NCBI GenBank assembly: GCA_020403455.1
Contig: JADBXP010000010.1
Span: 62,001-126,000 of the forward strand
DNA length: 64,000 nt
Direction: 5' to 3'
Origin: Chitinophagaceae bacterium
GTDB taxonomy: Bacteria; Bacteroidota; Bacteroidia; Chitinophagales; Chitinophagaceae
Position 1 is the first letter of the stretch. The number at the start of each line of letters is the position of its first letter. Below, one piece after another: positions 25,567-33,853 of the stretch. The notes under the pieces were generated by a model. That model saw nothing but the letters and a program-made list of their open reading frames with translations, was not told where the DNA came from and did no database searches. Position numbers and translations under genes: made by a program.

Positions 25567-28125
25567 TTACTTGGGCTCGAGTGCATTTTTAATGCGGTCG
25601 GCAACATCCTGCAAGTGATATTTGCTCAGTTTGTCGCTGGTTTTAACGGCTGCGGCTGAAACATCGCGCAACAGATTTCTCAGTTCGCCGCGGGCAGCAG
25701 AGTTAACATCTGTGTTGCGGGTATTCACTGGAAGAGTGAAACCACCACGACCACCACCTATCTGAATGATTGTTGGTCCGGAAGCCGCAGGAGTGATCAA
25801 ATCGATCAGTTTTTCCACGTGTGCTTTTTGAAGGTTTCTGCGGTAGCTATCAATTGTCTGACCGGCGGCCAATTCAGACCAAACCCCTTTTCTCACGTCT
25901 TCCATCAGTTCATCAACGCGATAGTAAGAGCTACCAAAGCGGTTGTTAGCAGCTACCAGACGGAATAAACGTTGTGCATCCAACACATTGTTCAGAACAG
26001 AGGTTTGAATGCTCTGTACACGCTCCAATGAAGTAGGAGAAGTGATCTTATTTAGAACACTCTTATCCAGCAGCCATTCGGGCGTTTGGAAAAGTTGTTT
26101 GTTCAGGAAGGCAACAGCTTCTTTTTGTGTTGCTTTGGGAGTTGGTTCATATACATCACCGGCTTGTTCAACAGACTTAAAGGTTTCCTGAACGCCACCG
26201 ATGTTTTTAGTTACATGTCCCATATACCGGCTGAATTGACCTACTACCTGACCGTACATGTCGTAAAGATTTTCATAACGATCAGCTTCCTCTTTGGTCC
26301 ATTCGGGCAGAGAAGCGAGTATGCGCTTCAGGTTTTTGATACCATATTCGCTGGCTTTCATGCTATTGTCACCCAGGTCTTCGGTTTGTGCCCTGGGGTC
26401 TTGGTTCATCCCTTCACCACCAAACCATAGGCGGGGGTTGGCAGCCAGGCGGTCAACAATCCATTTGTTGTTGATTTTTTTATCTTTTTCTACATCTGAT
26501 TCTCCGGTGTAGCGGTAACCCCACTCGATGGCCCATTTATCATAATCACCAATACGGGGGAACAAGCCGATCTGGCTGATGTTATCTTCTGGTTGTGCTA
26601 CATAGTTGAAACGGGCATAATCCATGATCGAAGCAGTATGACCATTGGCTTCGACCCATGCTTTGTTGCGGAGGTTTTCAACCGGAGTTCTGCTACTGCT
26701 TCCCATGTTGTGTCGAAGTCCGAGCGTATGGCCTACTTCGTGAGAGGAAACAAAGCGAATCAGTTGCCCCATCAGTTCATCATCAAATTTCATTTTACGG
26801 GCTTTGGGATCAACGGCAGCCGTTTGCACCATGTACCAGTCATGTAATAGCTTCATTACATTGTGGTACCAACCGATATGGCTTTCGAGGATTTCCCCGC
26901 TGCGCGGATCGTGTACTTGAGGGCCATAGGCATTTTCAATATCAGAAGCGAAGTAGCGGATAACAGAGAAGCGGGCATCTTCCAAACTCATGGTTGGGTC
27001 ATTAACAGGCCACTCTTTTCCAACAATCGCATTTTTGAAACCGGCTTTTTCAAATGCCACCTGCCAGTCATTGATACCATCAATCAGGGGCTTCACCCAT
27101 TGTTTGGGGGTAGCAGGATCGATGTAATAAATGATTTGTTTAGCGGGTTCTACCAGTTCACCGCGCTTGTATTTTTCCATGTCCTCGGGCTTTGGCTCCA
27201 ATTTCCAGCGAACAGCGAAAGTCTGGTTTTCAACAGCCTGCTGTTTGTCGCTATAGACAACAAAGCGATCGGCAAAATAGCCAACACGGCTATCGAAAAG
27301 ACGACGGTTCATTGGTACTTTGGGCAATAGCAGCATAGAGGTATTCAATTCGATGGTTACTACACCTGCACGCATAGCAGCCGGCAGGCTGGCACCACCC
27401 CCACCGGGAATCATAACGCCGGGAAACCCGCCACCAGATGAGGCACCGAAGGTTTTCACGGTTTTAATTTCCGTATTGATGGGGAAGGTAGAAATGGACT
27501 GGATGTAGGAACGATCAGGTAACAGCGCGGTTAGATTGAATTGGCGCTTGTCGTTGGGGTCTAAACTCACGATTTGATTATCACCTTTGAAGAAGTCACT
27601 CACATCGATCACAACACCTGTAGAATCTTTGCTAACAGCTGCAATGGGGAAAGAATAACCAATAGGATCAAGATTTGAATTACTTACAGCACGGGAAATG
27701 GTACTTGTAGAGTCTGCGGTGCTGATGAGCGTGACAACTCTCAGGAAAATGTTGTTACTAGGACCTTTTTCCAGTTTGATGCTTTGGGTATTTACTTCTT
27801 CACCACCATACTTTCCGCCTCCACCTGCAATACGGACGAAACGGGTTACCGCCAGAATCTCTCTGCCCATCAGTGTGTCGTGTACTTCAAAGTAATATTT
27901 GTCTTCTACCTTGTGAACAGTGAAAAGTCCTTTTTTGGTTACCGCCTTCTCTGTAATGATTTCTTTATAGGGTCGAGGTCCCTGGCGCATTCCGGCTCCA
28001 CCACCCATTCCGGGGGGCATGGTCATGGCAACGCGGGCACCACCGCCTCCGGGAAGGGAATCTCTTTGCTGGGCAAAGGAGCTAACTCCCAGGAGACACG
28101 CAAAAACTAACAGTTGTTTTCTCAT
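25567..28125 (-). CDS. Large secreted zinc-dependent metalloprotease (DUF5117/DUF5118 type)
   Basis: 852 residues. Signal peptide MRKQLLVFACLLGVSSFAQ, then a Gly/Met/Pro-rich linker to about residue 50. Residues 50-300 match the DUF5118/DUF5117 region of the Bacteroidetes family (KKGLFTVHKVEDKYYFEVHDTLMGREILAVTRF, DVSDFFKGDN). The metallopeptidase domain holds the zinc motif HEVGHTLGLRH with H462, E463, H466 and H472, and a Met-turn-like SIMDYARFNY near 499. The family is gluzincin/metzincin-like by motif (HExxHxxGxxH); substrates are not known. Periplasmic or outer-membrane exposed. It has no partner gene on its strand and its own terminator. Confidence 0.92.
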   Translation of the reverse strand: MRKQLLVFACLLGVSSFAQQRDSLPGGGGARVAMTMPPGMGGGAGMRQGPRPYKEIITEKAVTKKGLFTVHKVEDKYYFEVHDTLMGREILAVTRFVRIAGGGGKYGGEEVNTQSIKLEKGPSNNIFLRVVTLISTADSTSTISRAVSNSNLDPIGYSFPIAAVSKDSTGVVIDVSDFFKGDNQIVSLDPNDKRQFNLTALLPDRSYIQSISTFPINTEIKTVKTFGASSGGGFPGVMIPGGGGASLPAAMRAGVVTIELNTSMLLLPKVPMNRRLFDSRVGYFADRFVVYSDKQQAVENQTFAVRWKLEPKPEDMEKYKRGELVEPAKQIIYYIDPATPKQWVKPLIDGINDWQVAFEKAGFKNAIVGKEWPVNDPTMSLEDARFSVIRYFASDIENAYGPQVHDPRSGEILESHIGWYHNVMKLLHDWYMVQTAAVDPKARKMKFDDELMGQLIRFVSSHEVGHTLGLRHNMGSSSRTPVENLRNKAWVEANGHTASIMDYARFNYVAQPEDNISQIGLFPRIGDYDKWAIEWGYRYTGESDVEKDKKINNKWIVDRLAANPRLWFGGEGMNQDPRAQTEDLGDNSMKASEYGIKNLKRILASLPEWTKEEADRYENLYDMYGQVVGQFSRYMGHVTKNIGGVQETFKSVEQAGDVYEPTPKATQKEAVAFLNKQLFQTPEWLLDKSVLNKITSPTSLERVQSIQTSVLNNVLDAQRLFRLVAANNRFGSSYYRVDELMEDVRKGVWSELAAGQTIDSYRRNLQKAHVEKLIDLITPAASGPTIIQIGGGRGGFTLPVNTRNTDVNSAARGELRNLLRDVSAAAVKTSDKLSKYHLQDVADRIKNALEPK

Positions 28126-28463
28126 GTTATTTAATTGTAATTGGTTTCAAAAAAATAAAGATAAGGTGAAGGGGGCTAAGTTGAGTCAGAATTTTACAGG
28201 TTGGGACGGGTGGGAAAAGGAGGGCTTTTTTCGGTGAATTTACCCCCTGGTCGGCGGGGCCGCAAAAAGGCAGTCATAAAAAAAAATAATACATAATTTT
28301 TTTTCGAAGTCAGGTAAGGATGTTGGGAGCATGGGATAAAATACTTATTTTGGTGCTCCTTATTCAATTTTCTGAAATACAGTTTGTTCGTTTCAAATTT
28401 TTTTTCAGTAGAATTGTGGGGATTTAACCATTCAAATTTTTAAAAAACAAAAACAACTGAATC
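28126..28463. other. 338-base non-coding gap between divergent genes
   Basis: No ORF of note. It separates the metalloprotease (leftward) from exbB (rightward) and must hold both promoters. It contains long A and T tracts (28277-28303), a GC-rich purine/pyrimidine patch (about 28200-28265) and an imperfect -7-like TTATTTTG near 28346. No perfect TAnnTTTG box was seen close to the exbB start. Confidence 0.6.
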
Positions 28464-29324
28464 ATGGCTGAGACTAAACCAACTGCCGGTGCCGCTAAAA
28501 GTTCAACTGCTGCACAACCCAAAAGAAGCAGTAACGCAATTTCATGGATCGCTCCGCTTGCATGTGTCATTCTTGGATACCTTGTTTGGAGATTCTTTCT
28601 GGGACAAGACAGCAATTTCACCCAACCCGATATGGCCGGTGGTTTCTGGCCACAGCACAAAGGTCCTAAAACAGGTTTAAGTAAAATGTATGAGGGTGGT
28701 ATCATTGTACCTTTGCTCATTGGATGCTTCTTCATTGTGGTTGTGTTCTGTATTGAGCGTTTCCTGACTATTTCCCGCGCTGCCGGTTCCGGTAATGCAG
28801 GTGAGTTTGTGCGCACCATCCAGTTTCACCTGGCCAACAAAGATGTAGACAAAGCAATTGCTGCATGCGACAAGCAAAAAGGTTCAGTTGGTAACGTAAT
28901 GAAAGCCGGCTTGAAGAAGTACAAAGAAATGATTACCAATACTGAATTAGTTACTGAGCAGAAGATTTTAAACATCCAGAAAGAAGTGGAGGAAGCAACT
29001 TCATTGGAGTTGCCTATGTTGGAGAAGAACCTTGTGTTCCTTTCAACGCTTGCATCTGTTGCTACACTTATCGGTCTGTTGGGTACGGTATTGGGTATGA
29101 TCAAATCCTTCTCTGCCCTCGGTGACGAAGGTGGTGGAGATGCTGCTCGTGAATTGTCAAAAGGTATCTCTGAGGCCCTGTTTAATACTGCACTTGGTAT
29201 CGGTACATCATCCATTGCTATCATCATGTACAATGTGTTCACAACACGTATTGATGGAATTACCTATGGTATTGATGAATCTGGTTTCACCCTGACGCAA
29301 AGTTTTGCCGCCAATTACAAATAA
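28464..29324 (+). CDS. exbB: MotA/TolQ/ExbB proton channel family protein
   Basis: 286 residues. Cytoplasmic Ala/Thr-rich start, a first helix (NAISWIAPLACVILGYLVW), a short periplasmic loop, a second helix (GGIIVPLLIGCFFIVVVFCIERFLTI), a long cytoplasmic segment, and two helices at the end: LVFLSTLASVATLIGLLGTVLGMIKSF and ISEALFNTALGIGTSSIAIIMYNVF. The last two are the ExbB pore signature. Forms the proton-motive-force motor with ExbD and TonB, here for outer-membrane receptors such as SusC. Bacteroidetes ExbB often has this additional N-terminal helix. First gene of the exbB-exbD-exbD-tonB unit. Confidence 0.93.
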   Translation: MAETKPTAGAAKSSTAAQPKRSSNAISWIAPLACVILGYLVWRFFLGQDSNFTQPDMAGGFWPQHKGPKTGLSKMYEGGIIVPLLIGCFFIVVVFCIERFLTISRAAGSGNAGEFVRTIQFHLANKDVDKAIAACDKQKGSVGNVMKAGLKKYKEMITNTELVTEQKILNIQKEVEEATSLELPMLEKNLVFLSTLASVATLIGLLGTVLGMIKSFSALGDEGGGDAARELSKGISEALFNTALGIGTSSIAIIMYNVFTTRIDGITYGIDESGFTLTQSFAANYK

Positions 29325-29393
29325 TTTGGTGGGATTTGTGGAAAATGAAATCAAACTGAATCTTAACCAAGGGGCAACCTTAAATCAATAACA

Positions 29394-30041
29394 ATGGGCA
29401 GAGCCAAATTACCTCGAAAAAGTACGGTTATCGACATGACGGCGATGTGTGACGTAGCCTTTCTGCTGTTGTCATTCTTCATCTTGACTACCAAGTTCAA
29501 GCCCTCTGAGGCCATTGCGGTAACTATTCCCAAATCAGTGGCTGCGAAAGTGGCACCTTCTAAGGATATAGTTCAAGTGATCATTGACAAAGACGGCAAG
29601 GTGTTCCTGGAAATGGACGACGAGACCGTAAAGGAAACAATAGCCAATACCCTGAATAACACCAAAGGCATGAATCTGGATGTCAAAGCATTCAAGCGCT
29701 CAGCCTTCTTTGGATCTTCTTTCAGTGCATTGCCTAATTATCTAACACTCCCCGAAGACCAGCGCAAGGGCAATAACTTGCCCGGGATTCCTGTAAAGGA
29801 TTCCACCAACAATGAGCTGGTTACCTGGATGGCGCTCGTAAGAGATGCCTATCAGGGTAAAAAACCCAACTTGTTGCTGAAAGGCGACAATCTGGCCAAA
29901 TACCCCGCCTTTAAAAGTGTGGTAGACGCCTTCAAGAAAAATGATTTTCTGAAGTTCCAGATGGTCACTAATCCTGAGCCGGTTCCTGCGGGTACCGATT
30001 TGTGGAAGAAAGCGCAATCCGGTGAGAAGCGGGAAGAGTAA
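29394..30041 (+). CDS. exbD: ExbD/TolR-family protein (first copy, long form)
   Basis: 215 residues. One transmembrane helix near the N-terminus with the proton-carrying aspartate: VIDMTAMCDVAFLLLSFFILTTKF. A periplasmic domain follows (AIAVTIPKSVAAKV, VQVIIDKDGKVFLEMD). It is longer than typical ExbD (~140) because of an inserted segment at about 75-140 (GMNLDVKAFKRSAFFGSSFSALPNYLTLPEDQR) of unknown purpose. Paired with a second ExbD downstream, an arrangement common in Bacteroidetes and probably giving a heteromeric motor. Confidence 0.92.
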   Translation: MGRAKLPRKSTVIDMTAMCDVAFLLLSFFILTTKFKPSEAIAVTIPKSVAAKVAPSKDIVQVIIDKDGKVFLEMDDETVKETIANTLNNTKGMNLDVKAFKRSAFFGSSFSALPNYLTLPEDQRKGNNLPGIPVKDSTNNELVTWMALVRDAYQGKKPNLLLKGDNLAKYPAFKSVVDAFKKNDFLKFQMVTNPEPVPAGTDLWKKAQSGEKREE

Positions 30042-30080
30042 AGACAACCCAATTAACAAAACAAACTAAATTCTACCGTT

Positions 30081-30635
30081 ATGGCAGAAATGGATACCTC
30101 GAGTGGTGGTGGACATAAGAAAGGCCCGGGAGTCAAAAAAGGAAAGAAGCTATCTACCCGTGTGGACTTAACTCCCATGGTGGATCTCGGTTTCCTGCTC
30201 ATCACTTTCTTTATTTTCACCACTACGATGAGCCAGGCAACCGCTATGAAGCTGATCTTACCGAAGGATGCCGATAAACCGGAAGATCAGAACAAAGCAA
30301 AACAATCCGGCGTAATCACCATCTTGCTCGGAAAAGACAACAACGTGTTTTACTATGAGGGTGAGTTAAGTGTTGATGCATCTAATTTCAAGACATCCAA
30401 CTTCAAAGACATCCGTGAAGTGCTGATCAACAAAAAGAACAGTGTAGCCGATATCAAAGACTTCGTAGTCATCCTGAAACCTTCAGAAGAATGTACTTAT
30501 CGGAATGTAGTGGATATCCTGGATGAAATGGCTATCAACGTGTGTACCCGTTATGCACTGGTAGACATCACCCCCATCGAAACACAATTAGTGAAAAAAA
30601 CCGAAGAAATGTCGGGAACACCTACGGGTATGTAA
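30081..30635 (+). CDS. exbD: ExbD/TolR-family protein (second copy)
   Basis: 184 residues. Gly/Lys-rich N-terminus, then the ExbD helix with its aspartate (RVDLTPMVDLGFLLITFFIFTTTM). Periplasmic domain: MKLILPKDADKPEDQNKAKQSGVITILLGKDNNVFYYEG and VVILKPSEECTYRNVVDILDEM. 40 bases after the first exbD and 28 bases before tonB. Same fold as the first copy but clearly diverged; probably a distinct stator subunit. Confidence 0.92.
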   Translation: MAEMDTSSGGGHKKGPGVKKGKKLSTRVDLTPMVDLGFLLITFFIFTTTMSQATAMKLILPKDADKPEDQNKAKQSGVITILLGKDNNVFYYEGELSVDASNFKTSNFKDIREVLINKKNSVADIKDFVVILKPSEECTYRNVVDILDEMAINVCTRYALVDITPIETQLVKKTEEMSGTPTGM

Positions 30636-30662
30636 CCTGCATTTCTTCCTAAAGAATTGAAC

Positions 30663-31493
30663 ATGGATATTAACAAATTGCAAACCGCTGATGTTCTTGA
30701 CATCATTTTCGAAGGCAGAAACAAAGAGTACGGTGCCTATGACTTAAGGAAAACTTATAACAAGAGGCTTACCTATGCTTTGATTTCGATGTTATTGTTG
30801 TGCCTGTTGATGGTGGTCATCTCCGTAATCGCCAACTCGGTGGGTAATGAGAAAAAGCAGCTAATGGGGCCAGAAATCGTTCTCGAAAACATGAAGACAG
30901 AGGAGAAGAAGCCCGAGCCGCCACCTCCTCCGCCCCCACCTAAGCAGGAACCACCCAAAGTGGAAATTACCAAGTTCACCCCTCCCAAGATTGTGAAGGA
31001 CGAAGAAGTGAAACCGGAAGAGGAAATCAAGGAAGTGGAAAAACTGGAAGACACTAAAATTGGTACGTTCAATCAGGAAGGTGTGAAAGATGAAGGTCTG
31101 GTTGCACCTCCTGTAGAAAAAGGTACCGGTGTGGTAGAAGCTCCGAAAGTGGAGGAAGACTACGATAAGGTATTTACCGTCGTTCAGATACCGGCAGAAT
31201 TCCCCGGTGGATTGCCTGCCTGGAGTCGTTACCTAGAGAGGAACCTCAACAGAGATATACCTGTTGAAAATGGTGCACCCGCGGGAAGATACACTGTGAT
31301 TGTTGCTTTCACTGTTTCTAAAACAGGTGCTATCAGCGATGTACAGGCCGAAAACGATCCCGGATATGGTACCAAGGCAGAAGCCATTCGCGTAATTACA
31401 AAAGGTCCATCCTGGAAGCCTGCTGTTCAGAACGGTAGAAATGTAATCTATCGCCACAAGCAGAGCATCACATTTGTGGTATCTGAAGACTAA
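30663..31493 (+). CDS. tonB: Energy transducer TonB
   Basis: 276 residues from the ATG at 30663; a TTG two codons upstream is less likely. The cytoplasmic head is DVLDIIFEGRNKEYGAYDLRK, typical of Bacteroidetes TonB. One helix at about 32-54 (LTYALISMLLLCLLMVVISVIANS). A proline/glutamate/lysine-rich periplasmic spacer (EPPPPPPPPKQEPPK and following KPEEEIKEVEKLEDTK) spans the periplasm. C-terminal TonB domain: FPGGLPAWSRYLERNLN, GRYTVIVAFTVSKTGAISDVQAENDPGYG and WKPAVQNGRNVIYRHKQSITFVV. It transmits proton-motive force to TonB-dependent receptors, probably including the SusC at 40169. A terminator follows. Confidence 0.95.
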   Translation: MDINKLQTADVLDIIFEGRNKEYGAYDLRKTYNKRLTYALISMLLLCLLMVVISVIANSVGNEKKQLMGPEIVLENMKTEEKKPEPPPPPPPPKQEPPKVEITKFTPPKIVKDEEVKPEEEIKEVEKLEDTKIGTFNQEGVKDEGLVAPPVEKGTGVVEAPKVEEDYDKVFTVVQIPAEFPGGLPAWSRYLERNLNRDIPVENGAPAGRYTVIVAFTVSKTGAISDVQAENDPGYGTKAEAIRVITKGPSWKPAVQNGRNVIYRHKQSITFVVSED

Positions 31494-31522
31494 TCGTTCC
31501 TTGTACGCTAACAACTCTCTTC

Positions 31523-31545
31523 AATCCGCCTCCGGCGGATTTTTT
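31523..31545 (+). terminator. Rho-independent terminator after tonB
   Basis: ATCCGCC (31524-31530) pairs perfectly with GGCGGAT (31534-31540) around TCC, flanked by A and a run of T. It closes the exb-ton operon. Confidence 0.85.
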
Positions 31546-31574
31546 GCAGGTATCCCTTTAAGAAAAGCGCATCG

Positions 31575-31590
31575 GTAGGGTATTCTACCG
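31575..31590. repeat. Inverted repeat in the mnmE promoter region
   Basis: GGTAG (31575-31579) and CTACC (31586-31590) are perfect 5-bp arms 20 bases before the -7 box. Could be an operator or chance. Confidence 0.3.
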
Positions 31591-31609
31591 GTTTCCACCG
31601 GGATTGTGG

Positions 31610-31617
31610 TAATTTTG
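31610..31617 (+). promoter_or_regulatory. -7 box (TAATTTTG) for mnmE
   Basis: Perfect TAnnTTTG match 16 bases before the ATG at 31634. Confidence 0.55.
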
Positions 31618-31633
31618 CCTTTCATTTCTTTAT

Positions 31634-33016
31634 ATGAACGAGGCAATCAGGGGTTGGGATGATACCATTGTAGCACTGGCGACACCGCCCGGACTGGGTG
31701 CTATTGCCGTTGTTCGCGTGAGCGGGAAAAATGCGATTGCTGCGGTCGATCGGCTTTTTCCAGCAAAAAATCTTTCCGCCCAACAAGGGCGTACCCTACA
31801 CATTGGTATGTTGCATGACGAGCAACAACCCATCGATGAAGTAGTCATCAGTCTGTATCGCTCTCCTGCCTCCTACACCGGAGAAGATCTGGTAGAAATC
31901 AGTTGTCATGGATCACCCTACATTCAACAGCAAATCATTCGCCTGATTCAGCAGCAAGGAGTTCGATTGGCAAAGCCCGGAGAATTTACACAGCGGGCTT
32001 TTTTGAATGGTAAGATGGACTTGGCCCAGGCAGAGGCAGTGGCAGACTTAATTGCCAGCAATACGGAAAGCAGCCGCAAGGCCGCATTGCATACCATGAA
32101 GGGCGGATTCTCTCAGGAATTGAAAGAATTGAGAGAACAGTTGATTCAATTTTCAGCGCTCATCGAGTTGGAGCTCGACTTTTCTCAGGAGGACGTAGCT
32201 TTTGCAGACCGAACACAGCTCAAACAATTGATTGATCAGTTGCAGTCCACCACTTCCCGTTTACTCGATTCCTTTCGATTGGGCAATGCCATCAGGCAGG
32301 GGGTTTCGATTGCCATCATTGGAAAACCCAATGCGGGAAAAAGTACCTTACTCAATGCGCTCTTGAATGAAAATAGAGCATTGGTAAGTGATGTAGCAGG
32401 CACCACCCGTGATACCGTTGAGGAGGTTTTGAATATCAGGGGCATCCTTTTCCGGCTGATAGATACGGCAGGCATTCGATTCAACACGGAGGATATTATT
32501 GAACAAATGGGTGTGGAGAAGAGCCTGGAAAAAATGCGAACCGCCCAGTTGGTGGTGTACCTGATGGATGTACAACAGCTTACGCAAGATACGCTTGGAG
32601 AGGCCGTGTCGATACTGGAAAAAGAAAGAGTACCCTATCTGATTGTACTCAATAAGATGGATGTTTTGTCCCCCCAACAAAAGGATACATTACCCCAAAG
32701 TGAAAACATACTGCAATTATCCGCTAAAGACAAGCAGGGATTGGAAGCATTGAAGGATGCGATCTTTTCGCGAACGGTGGAAGGGGATTTGTTGGGAGAA
32801 TCGACCATAGTTACAAACGAACGACATGTGGAAGCCCTGCGGCAATTGCAACAGGCACTGCAGGAAGTTGGCCAGGGATTAAACAATGGTATTCCCGGAG
32901 ACCTGCTTGCATTAGATATTCGCAGTTGCCTGCATCATTTGGGCAGCATTACCGGTACCATCTCCCATGATGAGCAATTGGAGTATATTTTTTCTAAGTT
33001 TTGTATCGGAAAGTGA
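31634..33016 (+). CDS. mnmE: tRNA-5-carboxymethylaminomethyl-uridine synthesis GTPase MnmE
   Basis: 460 residues. With MnmG it modifies the wobble uridine (U34) of certain tRNAs. The N-terminal formyl-THF-binding domain starts with DDTIVALATPPGLGAIAVVRVSG and includes YTGEDLVEISCHGSPYI. The inserted G domain has the P-loop GKPNAGKST (230-238), then the DTAGIR switch (LIDTAGIRFNTED) and NKMD. The C-terminus is FCIGK with the conserved C457. Its last codons and stop are the left copy of a 13-bp direct repeat; the original stop was probably TAA, now TGA, as expected if an element recombined at this site. The protein sequence is unchanged. Confidence 0.97.
   Translation: MNEAIRGWDDTIVALATPPGLGAIAVVRVSGKNAIAAVDRLFPAKNLSAQQGRTLHIGMLHDEQQPIDEVVISLYRSPASYTGEDLVEISCHGSPYIQQQIIRLIQQQGVRLAKPGEFTQRAFLNGKMDLAQAEAVADLIASNTESSRKAALHTMKGGFSQELKELREQLIQFSALIELELDFSQEDVAFADRTQLKQLIDQLQSTTSRLLDSFRLGNAIRQGVSIAIIGKPNAGKSTLLNALLNENRALVSDVAGTTRDTVEEVLNIRGILFRLIDTAGIRFNTEDIIEQMGVEKSLEKMRTAQLVVYLMDVQQLTQDTLGEAVSILEKERVPYLIVLNKMDVLSPQQKDTLPQSENILQLSAKDKQGLEALKDAIFSRTVEGDLLGESTIVTNERHVEALRQLQQALQEVGQGLNNGIPGDLLALDIRSCLHHLGSITGTISHDEQLEYIFSKFCIGK
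33002..33014. repeat. Left 13-bp direct repeat (attL-like), inside the mnmE 3' end
   Basis: TGTATCGGAAAGT, identical to 35124-35136. It encodes CIGK and the first base of the stop codon. Followed by GA here, by AA in the right copy. Confidence 0.6.
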
Positions 33017-33075
33017 ACACCGATAAGTATCAATTGACAACCAATAAAAAAGATGAGATAGGGTATTTTGTACCC

Positions 33076-33088
33076 CATTTGTTGCTCG
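33076..33088. repeat. Internal 13-bp direct repeat, left copy
   Basis: CATTTGTTGCTCG, identical to 35050-35062. Lies ~60 bases inside the left islet boundary; the partner lies ~60 bases inside the right boundary. May be integrase arm-type sites. Confidence 0.45.
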
Positions 33089-33192
33089 TTTGTATCTAGG
33101 AAAGGGTGAAATTTATTTGCTGAACATGGAAGTGTATTATCCCAAAAAGGCATTTATTTTATCCTTTACAGCATCACTTAAATTTGCATAAT

Positions 33193-33200
33193 TGTGACAA
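33193..33200. promoter_or_regulatory. Extra operator half-site (TTGTGACA)
   Basis: Matches the core of the inverted-repeat arm at 33232-33243 and lies about 20 bases upstream of the palindrome. May be a secondary binding site of the antitoxin. Confidence 0.35.
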
Positions 33201-33213
33201 AATGAACCTTTTT

Positions 33214-33243
33214 ATGTCACAAATATTTGTATATTTGTGACAT
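33214..33243. promoter_or_regulatory. 12-bp inverted repeat overlapping the -7 box and start codon of the antitoxin gene
   Basis: Arms ATGTCACAAATA (33214-33225) and TATTTGTGACAT (33232-33243) are perfect reverse complements with a 6-base spacer. The right arm contains most of a TATATTTG -7 box (33230-33237) and ends in the ATG (33242). AbiEi antitoxins are known to repress their own promoter by binding inverted repeats, so this is the expected autoregulatory operator. Confidence 0.7.
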
Positions 33244-33853
33244 GTTAGTGTCAATATATAACCAAATTGAGTCTAAGGTTAAGCGGTCGAAGCCAGGTCA
33301 AATTATTCTACCTTCAGACTTTAAAGACTTGGGCACTTCAACTGCCATTAGGAAAACACTATCTCGATTAGCCGGGCAAAAAGTGTTGGTTCGAATGGGG
33401 CAGGGTATTTATGTTTTACCTATTCATGATAAAGTATTTGGCGAAGTACTTCCTTCGATGGAAGAAATTGCTGCTTCATTAGCGAGAAAAGAACACGTTA
33501 AAATAATGCCTACTGGCCAGTATGCCTTAAATAAAATTGGACTTTCTACTCAGGTTCCCATGAAAATGGTTTTTCTAACAAACGGAACTAAGAAAAATAT
33601 AACAATTGGAAAAAATTCAATAGTGTTCCAACCAACTACATCCAAAAAATTAGCTATGAAAGGCACAATATCAAGCATGTTGTTTTTGGGTTTAGAGGAA
33701 TTAGATTTGAATCAACTCAATGAATCAGTGGTAGAAAAAATCATCAGCTTACTTAAAATGGAGGATGTGAAAATATTGAAGCACGATTTGAAATTAGCTC
33801 CTGCAAGAATAAGTGACTTTGTCATTAAGAACTTTTTACAACAAACTATATGA
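33242..33853 (+). CDS. DUF6088/AbiEi-like antitoxin, type IV toxin-antitoxin system
   Basis: 203 residues from the ATG at 33242 (an upstream TTG extends the frame by five codons but lies inside the operator). The N-terminal ~75 residues form a winged-helix-like domain: SIYNQIESKVKRSKPGQIILPSDFKDLGTSTAIRKTLSRLAGQKVLVRMGQGIYVLP. The C-terminal part (MPTGQYALNKIGLSTQVPMKMVFLTNGTKKNITIG, then VFQPTTSKKLAMKG) matches the AbiEi C-terminal/DUF6088 pattern. Role by family: DNA-binding repressor of the operon that counteracts the nucleotidyltransferase toxin without binding it. The stop overlaps the toxin start by ATGA. AT-rich compared with mnmE. Confidence 0.85.
   Translation: MLVSIYNQIESKVKRSKPGQIILPSDFKDLGTSTAIRKTLSRLAGQKVLVRMGQGIYVLPIHDKVFGEVLPSMEEIAASLARKEHVKIMPTGQYALNKIGLSTQVPMKMVFLTNGTKKNITIGKNSIVFQPTTSKKLAMKGTISSMLFLGLEELDLNQLNESVVEKIISLLKMEDVKILKHDLKLAPARISDFVIKNFLQQTI

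Noticed and set aside
30898..30960. Proline-coding repeat as a DNA repeat element
   Set aside because: It encodes the normal proline-rich periplasmic spacer of TonB.
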